A program made the translations under genes and the position numbers. A stretch of DNA of 64,000 bases from Echinarachnius parma (taxonomy: Eukaryota; Echinodermata; Echinoidea; Clypeasteroida; Echinarachniidae): the NCBI GenBank assembly GCA_037951105.1, contig JBAMJV010001845.1, positions 26,819 to 90,818 on the forward strand. The letters run 5' to 3'. The notes beneath the pieces are model-generated. The model made no database searches. It saw only the letters and a list, made by a program, of their open reading frames with translations, and had not been told where the DNA came from. Below are positions 10,501-18,995 of the stretch, piece after piece. How positions within the stretch are numbered: position 1 is the first letter of the stretch; the number at the start of each line of letters is the position of its first letter.

Positions 10501-11953
10501 AAAGTGATGGAGCATGTTGTCCTCAGCCACATCTCCAAACATGTATCATCTAACAACATCCTGATAGATGAACAGCATGGATTCAGGCAGAAGCTCTCCA
10601 CTACAACTCAACTCATATCAGCTACACACGACTGGGCACATACCCTTCAAAGGAGAGGTCAAACCGATGTTGTCTTCTTGGACTTTCGGGAGGCGTTCGA
10701 TCGTGTCCCCCACCAACATCTTCATACCAAACTACAACACTATGGTATTACTGGAGACACATCTCGCTGGATAATGGCACTCCTTTCAAACAGGCAACAA
10801 GCAGTAACAGTAAATGGATCGAGATCATCTTGGAGGGCAGTAACATCTGGTGTACCCCAAGGATCGGTGATCGGTCCAACCCTGTTCCTGCTCTACATCA
10901 ACGACATCACTGAGAACATCCAGTCCAGAATGCGCCTGTTTGCAGATGACAGTGTGATCTACCGTGACATATCATCCGAAGACGACCACATTATCTTACA
11001 ACAAGACCTACACACCTTGGCAGATTGGTCCACCAAGTGGCTCATGGCATTTAACATCAGCAAATGTGCTAGCCTCACCATCTCCAGGAAGCACAAGCCT
11101 AGCATCCATGAGTACTACCTGCACAATGAGACCATCCCAAGGGTAGAACAATACAAGTACCTAGGAGTTACTGTTTCAAAGGACCTTCGCTGGGCTTCTC
11201 ACTGCCAGACCATCTTGCACAAGGCCAACAGAACCCTAGGACTGCTGCGGCGAACACTGTCCCCATGCTCGAAAGAAGTAAAGAACAGGGCATACCTGGC
11301 CCTTGTACGCCCGCAACTTGAGTATGGCTCCGAAGCCTGGAACCCGTACAACTCCACTTCAATTCAAGGGATAGAGCGAGTGCAGAGAGCAGCAGCCCGC
11401 TTTGTGCATCAAGACTACAGGAGGAGCACATCAGCCTCTGCACTTGTAACTGCACTTGATTGGGACCTCCTGCACACACGCCGGATCCTTGCACAGACTA
11501 CCGTGCTGTTCAAAATTCACCATGCACTTGTCAGCATCTCACCTCCAGTCCTCATCGTACCAGCCTCGTACTTTGGGAGAAACGACCACAACCTCAAATA
11601 CTTAATACCACAAGCCACAATAGACCCCTACAAATTCTCCTTCTACCCACGATCCATCCGAATCTGGAATCAACTACCAAGCATAGCAGTCAACTCAACA
11701 TCTGTGACTGCTTTCCAGAAGGCTGCCCTACCAGCTCTTAGATGCATGTAGCCTCCGGTGGGATCCAGGATGCTGTAGGTTTTTACTTGCACTTAAACAC
11801 TCCATGTCTTATTGTATATAATGGACATTCACCTACACTGTAAATACCCACACTTTTCACGTCGGCCATTGACGTCACATCACTAGTCATCCCAGTTTAG
11901 CTTCCCCAGTGAGCTGCTATAGGGATTATCTCTTCAAGGTTCAAGGTTCAAGG
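7545..11953 (+). mobile_element. Intact CR1/Jockey-group LINE with 2A and PHD
   Basis: The element sits in the intron between exons 3 and 4 of the phospholipase gene, antisense to it. It comprises a 5' UTR of about 0.6 kb with a TGACGTCA site, one 1209-codon ORF, and a 3' UTR ending in a (TTCAAGG)n-type repeat at 11935-11953, a CR1-like way to end. The 5' boundary is approximate and no target-site duplication was recognised. Confidence 0.75.
8122..11751 (+). CDS. LINE ORF: 2A-like, PHD finger, endonuclease, reverse transcriptase
   Basis: A single intact 1209-residue polyprotein for retrotransposition. Residues 1-136 include a hydrophobic stretch (MIFFFIITTILVI). Residues 137-146 are GGQVELNPGP, a 2A-like ribosome-skipping motif expected to separate the N-terminal peptide at G145/P146. 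A C4HC3 PHD finger follows at about 155-205 (C-x2-C...CDNC...WCH-x2-C). The AP-type endonuclease has VNCNGLK, GGDFN and SDHH, and spans about 280-500. The RT core is at about 700-960, with FADD at 940-943 and GVPQGSVIGP before it. The start ATG is the first in frame. No stops or frameshifts, so the element may be recently active. Confidence 0.9.
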   Translation: MSWLAIDCLTLLRTSLLFLHLPASNPLWSSRFNATMMTSRVSCNTPKAKPHPVVMIFFFIITTILVISRTNTRIDLANSSHRNSSVTVLFSCTHPNDVGNWSLTLRFLADQKCRKESPILHFQSTSPGHLAILLLLGGQVELNPGPNDVVHDFPCAICNNGVNDHDAALLCDNCNFWCHISCVGISKESYEVLQNRSSFSWICCRCGSANIESSSILSETDFTNPNRFSSLQLDDTSIVLECDGLPQTSTPTLESSRGLPRPHFSTRTKNRRKNIKTVIVNCNGLKSISKQGRFQALIDHHRPDVLIGCESKLDSSVPTHSIFPRSYNVFRKDRNQPGGGVFVAVHESLIVTNCPEFDVDCELIWCNIQFTNAKPLYIASFYRPPSNRKQGLDELHQSLSKLLTKHRRSHPNIIIGGDFNLPDINWASCTTSNPPTASSHQHLLDLLLEHSLMQLVRDITRPESSNVLDLVITSNPGLVSEVCVHPGISDHHIVSFTFSGNPRTAPKPPRKVFQFHNTDQKGLKDAVDKFTTNFLLSSEELNSVNKNWTTISNFLNNCMLDYVPSKMTKNRFHLPWINHSLKRHMRKRDRLFKKARSRPSTSSWHACRQHRNKVAKLVNHAHQEYINNVIGNSLTDNPKSFWSYVKLKRSENIGIPPLRKESKLYASDKDKAECLNSYFQSVFTEEQNQQEHMRGPSPYGNIGHLHVHRPGIVKQLLQLNPAKASGPDELPPRLLKLIAHEIAPALAFLFQQSLNTGVVPTPWKQAFVTPIHKSGDKCNPSNYRPISLTCICCKVMEHVVLSHISKHVSSNNILIDEQHGFRQKLSTTTQLISATHDWAHTLQRRGQTDVVFLDFREAFDRVPHQHLHTKLQHYGITGDTSRWIMALLSNRQQAVTVNGSRSSWRAVTSGVPQGSVIGPTLFLLYINDITENIQSRMRLFADDSVIYRDISSEDDHIILQQDLHTLADWSTKWLMAFNISKCASLTISRKHKPSIHEYYLHNETIPRVEQYKYLGVTVSKDLRWASHCQTILHKANRTLGLLRRTLSPCSKEVKNRAYLALVRPQLEYGSEAWNPYNSTSIQGIERVQRAAARFVHQDYRRSTSASALVTALDWDLLHTRRILAQTTVLFKIHHALVSISPPVLIVPASYFGRNDHNLKYLIPQATIDPYKFSFYPRSIRIWNQLPSIAVNSTSVTAFQKAALPALRCM

Positions 11954-12770
11954 TACAATAGAGCGGTAACTTCAGTCCTCGCTGGTCGGGCGATATCGAC
12001 CCACGTGCTCATTCATCCTGCCCGATCGTTACCGCAACATTGAACTATACACAATGAACTTCGCACAGGGGAGGCGTATTTTGATAATCCTTCGCAGCTG
12101 GTTCTTGTTTGATATCTTTCATTAGAATTCTAAAGTAGTAGGATGCGGTAGGCTGCACGCGATGCGCTTTGATAATGCGAGGAAAAGCTAGCTACAGAAT
12201 TTACATAACAAGGCGCGATTCAATGTGGTATTATACAGTAGGTCGCGCACGCTATCCGGAAATGAACACAACGTACATACCCAGTACAACTCTATTCAGG
12301 TCAGTCTGACCAATCACAGCGCTTTCCGCTCGGGCTCAGCTAGCTCGCACACCGCTCACATCCAGCGGTCGGGTGCCGCTCAATCAATGCACAAACGATC
12401 GATCATGAACAGCCAGCGATGATAAACCGAGTTTCAGGCCGAAACCGAATTGAAGGTTGCTCAGAAAAATCATTATTTTCGGTATAAAACAATCGAATTA
12501 GGACATGAAATGTTCAGAGAATGTAGATGACACATGTAAGTATTAAATTCCGTAAAGTTGAAATTTTCAGCCAAAGACAATTTTTTTATGATTTTGGTGC
12601 TCTATGTACTAAACCCCCATTGCGACTTTACACCCAAACTGAAAGACACAGACACAATTGTAGTTCTGTATATCACATCAATTAACATTATTATTATCAT
12701 TACAGTACATTAATTTACATTGACACAGTACATTAATTGACAAGTGTGTTTGTGTGTGCCTGTTTGTTAT
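11954..12770. other. Intron sequence, no gene seen
   Basis: Unique-looking sequence with CpG-containing words around 11960-12420. Short open frames here have no recognisable content. Confidence 0.4.
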
Positions 12771-12771
12771 T

Positions 12772-12864
12772 ATTAGTATTTTTTATTCGGCAAATCAAAT
12801 ACACAAGAAAAGTGTAACAAAGTAAAGAAATTGCAGCCACTGGAATGCCAGGGCTTGGAGAGAG
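12772..12864 (-). repeat. LINE/SINE 3' end fragment
   Basis: The minus strand reads AAGCCCTGGCATTCCAGTGG (a stem-loop) and then an AT-rich segment ending in AATAAAAAATAC. This is the same layout as the LINE-type 3' ends at 540-830 and 47784-48126. Confidence 0.35.
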
Positions 12865-13440
12865 TTAAAGGGATAGTTGAGTTTTGGTAAAGAAGGCGCT
12901 ACACAAAATACAAATTGTGTGAGATATAAATGAAAAACTGACAATCAAATTCGAAAGAGCGTACACGTTTAATTGCAGAATACACTTTATTTGATCAAAA
13001 TCGGTTCAGAAATGGCTGAAATATACATAAACATAACCATTTGTAATCAATTTGGGGCCCCACAATTATTCGATAATTTTGAACCAGCCGTTAATTTTTT
13101 TGTTAATGCTTCCTCTTTTCAAAAATGTACAAACGAGATTTTTAAATAGTTGTTGATTATCTCTCTATCAAATCACTATTTCAACAAAACATCACATGCA
13201 AAATATTTTATTTTAAATGATTGAAACCGATGAGTGTTTAGAAAGCGCCCTATTGAGTTTGAATGTCATTTTAAAAAATGATAACAGGCTTTTTACTCGG
13301 TCATTTGTAATTTTGTATTCCTTTCGAGCATGGTGGAGTTATACTTATTAGTTTGTAATGTAATGGTGCAGGTCTTGGTTACTAAAATTCAGTTTGACCA
13401 AACCTGTACTCTCTTTACCAAAACTCAACTATCCCTTTAT
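12865..13440. mobile_element. Complete 'AAAGGGATAG' MITE, about 575 bp
   Basis: Its ends are TTAAAGGGATAGTTGAGTTTTGG and the near-exact reverse complement ending CTATCCCTTTAT, with no ORF. It is the uninterrupted reference copy for 4888-5220 (right half) and for 58689-58932 plus 62513-62850 (split by a nested element). TSD is unresolved; TA or TTAA would both fit. Confidence 0.8.
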
Positions 13441-14206
13441 CTGAATAACTGTGGCCAAAAGCATGCCGTCCCAATTCCAGTGGTTGCTAACAGAATGGTA
13501 ACAAAATAACAAATCATTGTCCCAATTGACAAGATGAGTTTGATTTTTTGGGTCAAATGAGGCAAATTCATTGATTCAGGGAACGGTGAAATATTAGTTT
13601 AGACACAATATTATTTGTTTTTCTATGTACCAAATTGTACACTGTTGTAAGTGTATTCCGGTATAATAGTACTGTGTATGGACACATGATTTAGAATGGT
13701 ATTACTTTAAAACAATTTAATGGAATCCGAAGATGTGTATGCATAACAAGCATTTAAGATAAGATAATGTAAATTGTCTTTTTGAAATATGTAGCAGACT
13801 TGAACCATTTCTTGTTAAGACAAAGCTTTTGTTTAATAAGCATTGTGAAAGACAACGATGTTTACATTATTGAAGTTTCCGCATTACTGAATTGTGTGGA
13901 TCACTTACAAGGTGAATGAAAAAGCAACATTTAAAAGAAAAACGGCAGTAGAAACAGTATGCCTTTACATATATATTTCATGCCTCTTATTATGATGACC
14001 AAAGATGATCCACGGTGTACATTTCCAATTCAATAAAACAACATTCATGATGTTATGTGAAGAATGTGTCCTACTATTATTTGTTTAACCTGTTTAAATA
14101 TGGCCGAAAAATGTTGTTGATGAACGAATGATGATAACTCAAGTATCTATTATTTTGATGTGCCTGTTTGTATCTGCACTACGGATGATGGATGTGTTTG
14201 TGTATG
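13441..14206. other. AT-rich intron sequence, no feature seen
   Basis: No ORF, splice-compatible exon, or repeat similarity to other parts of the window was recognised. Confidence 0.4.
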
Positions 14207-14982
14207 CAGTGGCGTAGACAGGTTCTTACACCTGGGGGGATGATTTGCCGTTCACCGGACCAAGACCAATTTGTTCGCGGCCGAGACCACCTGCAGAACT
14301 ATTTTGAGACCAAGACAATTGCTTGAAAGTCATCTCAGTGGGGGGGGGGGGGGGGGGGGGGGTAATTGACACCCTAATGAATATGCACCCCAAAACAAAC
14401 ACAAATATTGTATTTATATTTAGCGTCATACACAAGTTTAACATCACCATATGCCACATTATGTATGATCCAACAACTTAGCCTATTGCCAAGAACGAGT
14501 CCCGAGGGGCGAAGCTACCGAGGGCTGGAGCAGAGCCAAATAGGGAGGGTTTGGGAGGGGGTATCCCCCTCCCACGGAGAAGATTGTGCAATTTGGTGCA
14601 CGTCACACAAGCAGCCAGAGCAATGCCAGCCTACACTGGAACTACGTGGCCCGGTATACAGAACAAAATACTCACCCCAGACCATACGCAAGTTACACAA
14701 CAAATTTAGATAATCTGTTCGCGCACGAAGCGCGCAGCGAAAATTGAAAGTGGATGTATAAATTACTTTTTTAAACATTAGAATTAACAAGTCTTAGCTC
14801 ATACAACTTATATTTTCTTTCCCACTCGTATACAGATACACACAAAAAAAAAATCCTTCCCTAAAACCTGGGGGGGGGGGGATGATTGTACATGTCATCC
14901 CCCCCCCCCCCACCTTGTGAGGTGGGGGGATGCATCCCCCTCATCCCCCCCCCCCCCCCCCCACCCGTTGTCTACGCCCCTG
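14207..14982. mobile_element. hAT-like non-autonomous element with poly-G/poly-C tracts
   Basis: It starts CAGTGGCGTAGAC and ends GTCTACGCCCCTG (inverted, one mismatch). The interior has a poly-G run (14341-14362) and long poly-C runs (14902-14962), the latter assembly-prone. CAG-x-GGCG termini resemble hAT elements, but the expected 8-bp TSD is not visible; a TGTAT repeat flanks the ends if they are shifted by a base. No transposase. Confidence 0.6.
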
Positions 14983-15030
14983 TATACTGTTCAGAAATAT
15001 TCTCTTTAGTTTTTTATAATGTAGACTAAC

Positions 15031-15164
15031 TTTAAATGTAGCGTGGGAGTCGCCTAGTTTTTCCTCAACCATGGAGCCCAGCCATTCGTAAGCCTTCTTC
15101 CCGGGGTGCCAGCCCAGGTGCAGCATGAAGTTAGGGATCAGACTGCATGTTCCACATGGTGCGT
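15031..15164 (-). CDS. Patatin/EF-hand phospholipase gene, exon 3
   Basis: A 134-bp exon (CTTTAG acceptor; TTTAAA|GTTAGT donor, a weak but GT donor), entered in phase 1 and left in phase 0. It reads (D)APCGTCSLIPNFMLHLGWHP and continues GKKAYEWLGSMVEEKLGDSHATFK, and joins exon 4 as ...ATFK-DLYDRTG, as patatin homologues do. A near-identical copy lies 250 bp upstream (15298-15413). Confidence 0.85.
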
Positions 15165-15297
15165 CTAAAGTTGAACAATATCACATAAATCATGGATATA
15201 GTAAATTAACTAGCAAAAATTGTAAGATGGAATGTTCATTCTAAATAATAAGTAGGATTTAGTAAGATAATTACAATTAATGTTGTAAAGGGCGATT

Positions 15298-15413
15298 TCA
15301 AAAGAGGTGTTCCTCTACCATGGAGCCCAGCCATTCGTAAGCCTTCTTCCCGGGGTGCCAGCCCAGGTGTCGCATGAAGTTAGGGATCAGACTGCAGGTT
15401 CCGCAAGGTGCGT
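15298..15413 (-). pseudogene. Duplicate exon 3' (possible poison exon)
   Basis: This tandem copy of exon 3 matches about 95% over its first 100 bp and keeps an acceptor (CTGTAG). It diverges after SMVEE and reaches a TGA at 15298-15300. The exon 3 donor is missing; the only nearby GT is in CATG|GTAGAG, and using it would shift the frame of what follows. It is either a decaying duplicate or an exon whose inclusion truncates the protein. The flanking intron is duplicated too (unit about 250 bp). Confidence 0.75.
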
Positions 15414-15538
15414 CTACAGTTCAACAAATTATCATTGATAGTATAATGAATAGTAAATTAAGTTCCACAAATGGAAGATGGAAAGTGCAGTCTAAATAAT
15501 AAGTAAGATTTAGTAAGATTTAGTTACGGAATACTCAC

Positions 15539-15689
15539 CTAGAAGATCCCCGAATTGCGGTCCCTCGTCAAGGATTCGCATGAGGCGCTCGGACCCGTGT
15601 CCCACTGCCACGAAGGCGGCGGTAATGGAACCCACGCTGGCCCCTGCAAACCGCTTGATCTTGGGTAGAAAACCGAGTCGCTCCAATTC
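15539..15689 (-). CDS. Patatin/EF-hand phospholipase gene, exon 2 (nucleophile elbow)
   Basis: A 151-bp exon (GATGCAG acceptor; TTCTAG|GTGAGT donor), phase 0 in, phase 1 out. It reads ELERLGFLPKIKRFAGASVG and continues SITAAFVAVGHGSERLMRIL. GASVG is the G-x-S-x-G nucleophile elbow carrying the catalytic serine. With exons 1 and 5 it supplies the complete Ser-Asp dyad, so the enzyme is predicted to be catalytically competent. Confidence 0.92.
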
Positions 15690-15764
15690 CTGCATCGATT
15701 TCCGATGGAACAAGAGAAGAAAATAATTTATTGAGTATAAATATCATTATCATTAGTTGTATTA

Positions 15765-15850
15765 TTTCTTATTTATTTATTTATTTCACATATTTATACA
15801 GAGTAACCTGATTTCAGCATTAATAAATAGTGATATACAAAAGGGTTACA
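15765..15850 (-). repeat. LINE-type 3' tail, (AAAT)n
   Basis: The minus strand ends in an (AAATAAAT)n run preceded by an AT-rich segment, as at a LINE 3' end. No coding part. Confidence 0.3.
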
Positions 15851-16082
15851 ATCATCAATAATCGATAGCCGATAATCGATAGCTATAACAACCAAACACC
15901 ATGAACCATAACGTGTTAACTTAGTTTAGAATACTACTAGTACAAACATGATTACAACAAAACAAAATGAGTATTATCATCTCATCTTCATAATCATCGT
16001 AATCATTATTATCACCTTCATCATAATCATCACTATCATAATCATTATATTCATAAGGATTCCATCATGATGAGCCTTTCAG

Positions 16083-16172
16083 AAAAGTTCCCCGCACCGC
16101 CATGACAGCCCAGGACGCAATCAACTTGAGCTTCGATAGAAAACCAAGGCGTTTCAACTTTCCAAATTGCCC
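16083..16172 (-). pseudogene. Ghost copy of exon 2
   Basis: The minus strand reads KLKRLGFLSKLKLIASWAVM, recognisably derived from ELERLGFLPKIKRFAGASVG, but the G-x-S-x-G motif is destroyed. No intact splice sites remain. Confidence 0.55.
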
Positions 16173-16275
16173 AAATTTATGTCCACAAACACTGAAGATA
16201 ATACATTTCATTCACAAGAAAGGTCAACACTTCTGATTTAATCAATAATTGATTGAAAATGAGCAAAGAAATATA

Positions 16276-16346
16276 GGCTTCGCCGGAATCGAACCAAAGA
16301 CCTCCGGATTGCTAGACCGGTGCTCAATCTATTGAGCCACGAAGAC
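16276..16346 (-). tRNA. tRNA-Ala(AGC)-like sequence, probably a pseudogene
   Basis: On the minus strand, 71 nt have a 7-bp acceptor stem with one mismatch (GTCTTCG/CGAAGCC), a D-arm/A-box-like TGGCTCAATAGATTGAG, an anticodon loop CTAGCAA (AGC, Ala) on a CCGG/CCGG stem, and a B box GGTTCGATTCC. The T stem is poor, so I favour a decayed tRNA or tRNA-derived repeat. Confidence 0.35.
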
Positions 16347-16487
16347 TCTCGAAAGAGGGACGTTCCCATGAAACCCTTTTCATTGCTCGATTAGTCAGAA
16401 GCTATCAATAATTAGCAAATTGTATTGTCTACCTTTTACTTATTTGTTTTTATACGAAATGTTATCCGACAGACAATTCTTTCTTTA

Positions 16488-16563
16488 TCGCACCACAGTG
16501 CGCGTTCCCCTGACAACCCCCTCCCTCGAACACGATGATCTCGTATACGGGACATCCATGCTT
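16488..16563 (-). pseudogene. Ghost copy of exon 1 (3' part)
   Basis: It matches the end of exon 1 from GAAAGCATGGAT to GGTGCGATA. It has a 2-base insertion after CCGTA, which shifts the frame, a Ser-to-Cys change where GGGSQG would be, and loss of the GTGAGT donor. Confidence 0.7.
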
Positions 16564-16768
16564 TCAAATTATTTAATTCTTTTATTTATTTATGTTTATA
16601 TTTTGATTTTGTTATATATTCATTCATGTTTGTATTATTTTTTTTTAATTCATCAATTCAAGTATGAATTAATTTAAGATTGATTCATTTGTTCAAGTAG
16701 GCCTATTTGTTTTGTTGTGTTTTTTTTGGGGGAGGCAACGATTTTAGATCATAAAAACGACAACTCAC

Positions 16769-17006
16769 CGCTATCGCACCAATGTACGCGTTCCCCTGAC
16801 TACCCCCTCCTTCGAACACAATGTTCTCGTACGGGAAATCCATGCTTTCGAAGTCCTCGTCCAAGTTGAGTTCGAACGCTTCTCCTCCGTGGACGAGGCC
16901 ATTGGAGGCGCCTTGTGGTTGCGTGGTCGTCGATGTCGGTTCTATGTCGTTTTCATCTTCTACTTCGATATCCTCTTCGATGAGCTTGCTGAGTTTCCGA
17001 GAAAAT
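16769..17006 (-). CDS. Patatin/EF-hand phospholipase gene, exon 1 seen (oxyanion loop)
   Basis: A 238-bp exon (GCTTTAG acceptor; ATAGCG|GTGAGT donor). It opens with an acidic, low-complexity stretch (LIEEDIEVEDENDIEP) and ends ENIVFEGGGSQGNAYIGAIA. GGGSQG is the patatin glycine-rich oxyanion loop, and the exon joins GAIA-ELERLGF of exon 2. An in-frame ATG at 17110 gives an alternative, longer first exon without splicing, but the added residues look intronic. True upstream exons were not found. Confidence 0.85.
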
Positions 17007-17266
17007 CTAAAGCACGGATAAATTATGATTTGAACACGAGTACTTTTATCATGAAGGAACACATCTATGATTATACAGGTTATATTGCTGCGCCTATCTT
17101 TTCTACTCATAGATCATGTCAATGTATCAAACCTGCTCTAGCGATCACCTGTCTGTAAATACCATTTGCTTGTAAAGATCACTATGTTTGTATCCTTACA
17201 AAACATTTTACAAGTTAGGCTAAAACATAAGTTGATATTCTCACTCATCCAGTCGGAAAATATATC

Positions 17267-17475
17267 AAAGTTTATGAAAATGTTGGACAAACTTACTTGT
17301 GTAAGTTGCGACGTTTCGCCGATTAATATCGGCTTCTTCTGGCAACCCGCCAACGGAAGGGCCATTAGGACCACCCTCCCTTTGGCGGGTTGCAATAAAA
17401 AGCCGGTAATCACCGGCGAAACGTCGCAACTTACCCAAGTAAGTTTGCCCAGAGTTTTGATCCATAAACTTTAAT
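17267..17475. mobile_element. Hairpin MITE, about 209 bp
   Basis: The arms contain AACTTACTTGTGTAAGTTGCGACGTTTCGCCG-type sequence and its inverted copy ending at about 17450. A second inverted pair lies inside (GGCAACCCGCCAA and TTGGCGGGTTGC). A fainter outer AAAGTTTATG inverted pair may mark the ends. No ORF. Confidence 0.6.
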
Positions 17476-17479
17476 ATGC

Positions 17480-18081
17480 TAAACAATATGTAGGTAGGTA
17501 AAGACCACTTGCTCTTGAAGACCGCTTTGGATGATCTTTACAGACATGTTTTACTGTAAATATCTCGATTTACAGTCCATCATTTTTTATATAAAGACCA
17601 CAAAAGGAGATAAAACAAACAGTAGCATTCAAATGGTACTTATCCTATTTATGTAAATGTTCATTTTAATGTACAGTGCTTATCATTATATTCTAGGGAA
17701 GTAGGGATAATTGGTCTTTACATATAAACAAATTGTTTTTAAAGACAGGTGGATCGCTAACGCAGATGGGACCTTTTATTGAGATCAATGAGTTAGAGAC
17801 ACTGGCCCGAATTATCATCAGTGGCACAACTTTAGTCTGGGTTAAAAAGACATACCGTATATAGACTACCGGTAACCATCAAAACATTGGCGTTTTTTGG
17901 CACAAAGAGCGATGGGGTTTTGTTTTGTTGTTGTACTAGCCTCGTGTTGGTATGGGACATAAACAAGTATACTACTTAATCTGTTAGCCCACTGGCTCTA
18001 TACAATGTTCTAGTGATGCATTATGCTCATATTTTGTGATTTTCAATGAAATTCTACTTTAACCATATGAAAAGCCATGTC
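17480..18081. other. No gene seen; fragment of another TIR element
   Basis: AT-rich. Positions 17802-17860 match the left end of the TIR element at 27006-27681 (GGCCCGAATTATCATCAGTGG and on). Otherwise nothing recognisable. Confidence 0.4.
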
Positions 18082-18322
18082 TGTGCTGATAGTACTAGGG
18101 TCTGATATTATAGACTAGTATGTATCGGACATCGTGAATGTCTACGATGTCCGTGTACGTGCACTCAGCTTAACCAGAGTGCACTGTATAAGCAGATTAC
18201 GTGTTCTACATCTGGCAGACTGTGTCACGTCAGCAGATCGTCGTGTTTATCGTAATAAAGATTTACACCTGAAATGACTTTGTACTCGACCATTATTGAT
18301 TAGCATACCACAGAACATTGCA
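18082..18322 (+). repeat. Left LTR of gypsy element
   Basis: Runs TGTGCTGATAG to ACATTGCA. It contains AATAAAG near its 3' part (a poly(A)-signal-like site). One difference from the right LTR was noticed (GTGAATG here, GTGGATG there). Confidence 0.95.
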
Positions 18323-18668
18323 TGGTGTTAAGAAGTGGGCCTGCCTTGGACAATGAAGCGATCTGAGGAGGAGAAAGTGAAGTTTGAACCCGAAAATAAG
18401 GTGAAGACGTTTTAGTTTGTTTCGCATGCAATACTCGTAACACGTAGGGTACGGAACCGCTACATACAATCAATACACTAAACCACTTATACACACGGTG
18501 TCTATGACAATACATACATAACATGTCTCGGACTGAGAGTGTGGAATGTTATTGTGCATAGGACATACTAAGTTCAATGAAATTGCTTGTATTGTTATTT
18601 TGACTGGGTTTTAAAGTACCGCAACAGTAAAATAAGTTATTAAAGCATTGTTCTGAGAGGGTGAAAGA

Positions 18669-18995
18669 GTGAAATTGATTATGGCGACTAGTCTTAGCCA
18701 ACCAGATTCATTGGATTTGAGTGGAAATCTAGCAGAGAATTGGAAGCGTTTCAAGCAGAGGTTTGAGTTGTTCAATGTTGCTAGTGGAATGTCGCAAAAG
18801 GATGATAAATGCCAGACTTCTATGTTTCTTCATTTCGTTGGGGATGGCGCCCTAGACATCTACAATACGTTTGTGTTCGCCGAAGAGGGTGATGAGATGA
18901 AACTTGAGAAAGTCATAGAGCAGTTTGAGAAATATTGCATGCCAAAACGCAATGTGACGTATGAAAGACAGATTCTTCACGAGGTCACAGTGTGA
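18669..18995 (+). CDS. gypsy gag, N-terminal part
   Basis: 108 codons of gag (ENWKRFKQRFELF, HFVGDGALDIYN). The frame is interrupted inside the capsid region: after VTYERQ the conserved continuation (FFTRSQCESETIDQYATELR) lies in the +1 frame. This is most likely a single-base indel rather than programmed frameshifting, because it cuts a conserved capsid segment. Confidence 0.8.
   Translation: MKLIMATSLSQPDSLDLSGNLAENWKRFKQRFELFNVASGMSQKDDKCQTSMFLHFVGDGALDIYNTFVFAEEGDEMKLEKVIEQFEKYCMPKRNVTYERQILHEVTV

Noticed and set aside
16703..17110. Start codon at 17110 for the phospholipase
   Set aside because: The residues added upstream of the TTTAG acceptor look like translated intron. Kept only as an alternative in the exon 1 entry.
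18961..18995. Programmed +1 frameshift in gag
   Set aside because: It would cut through a conserved capsid segment, and no slippery site or stimulatory structure is evident. A simple indel is more likely.
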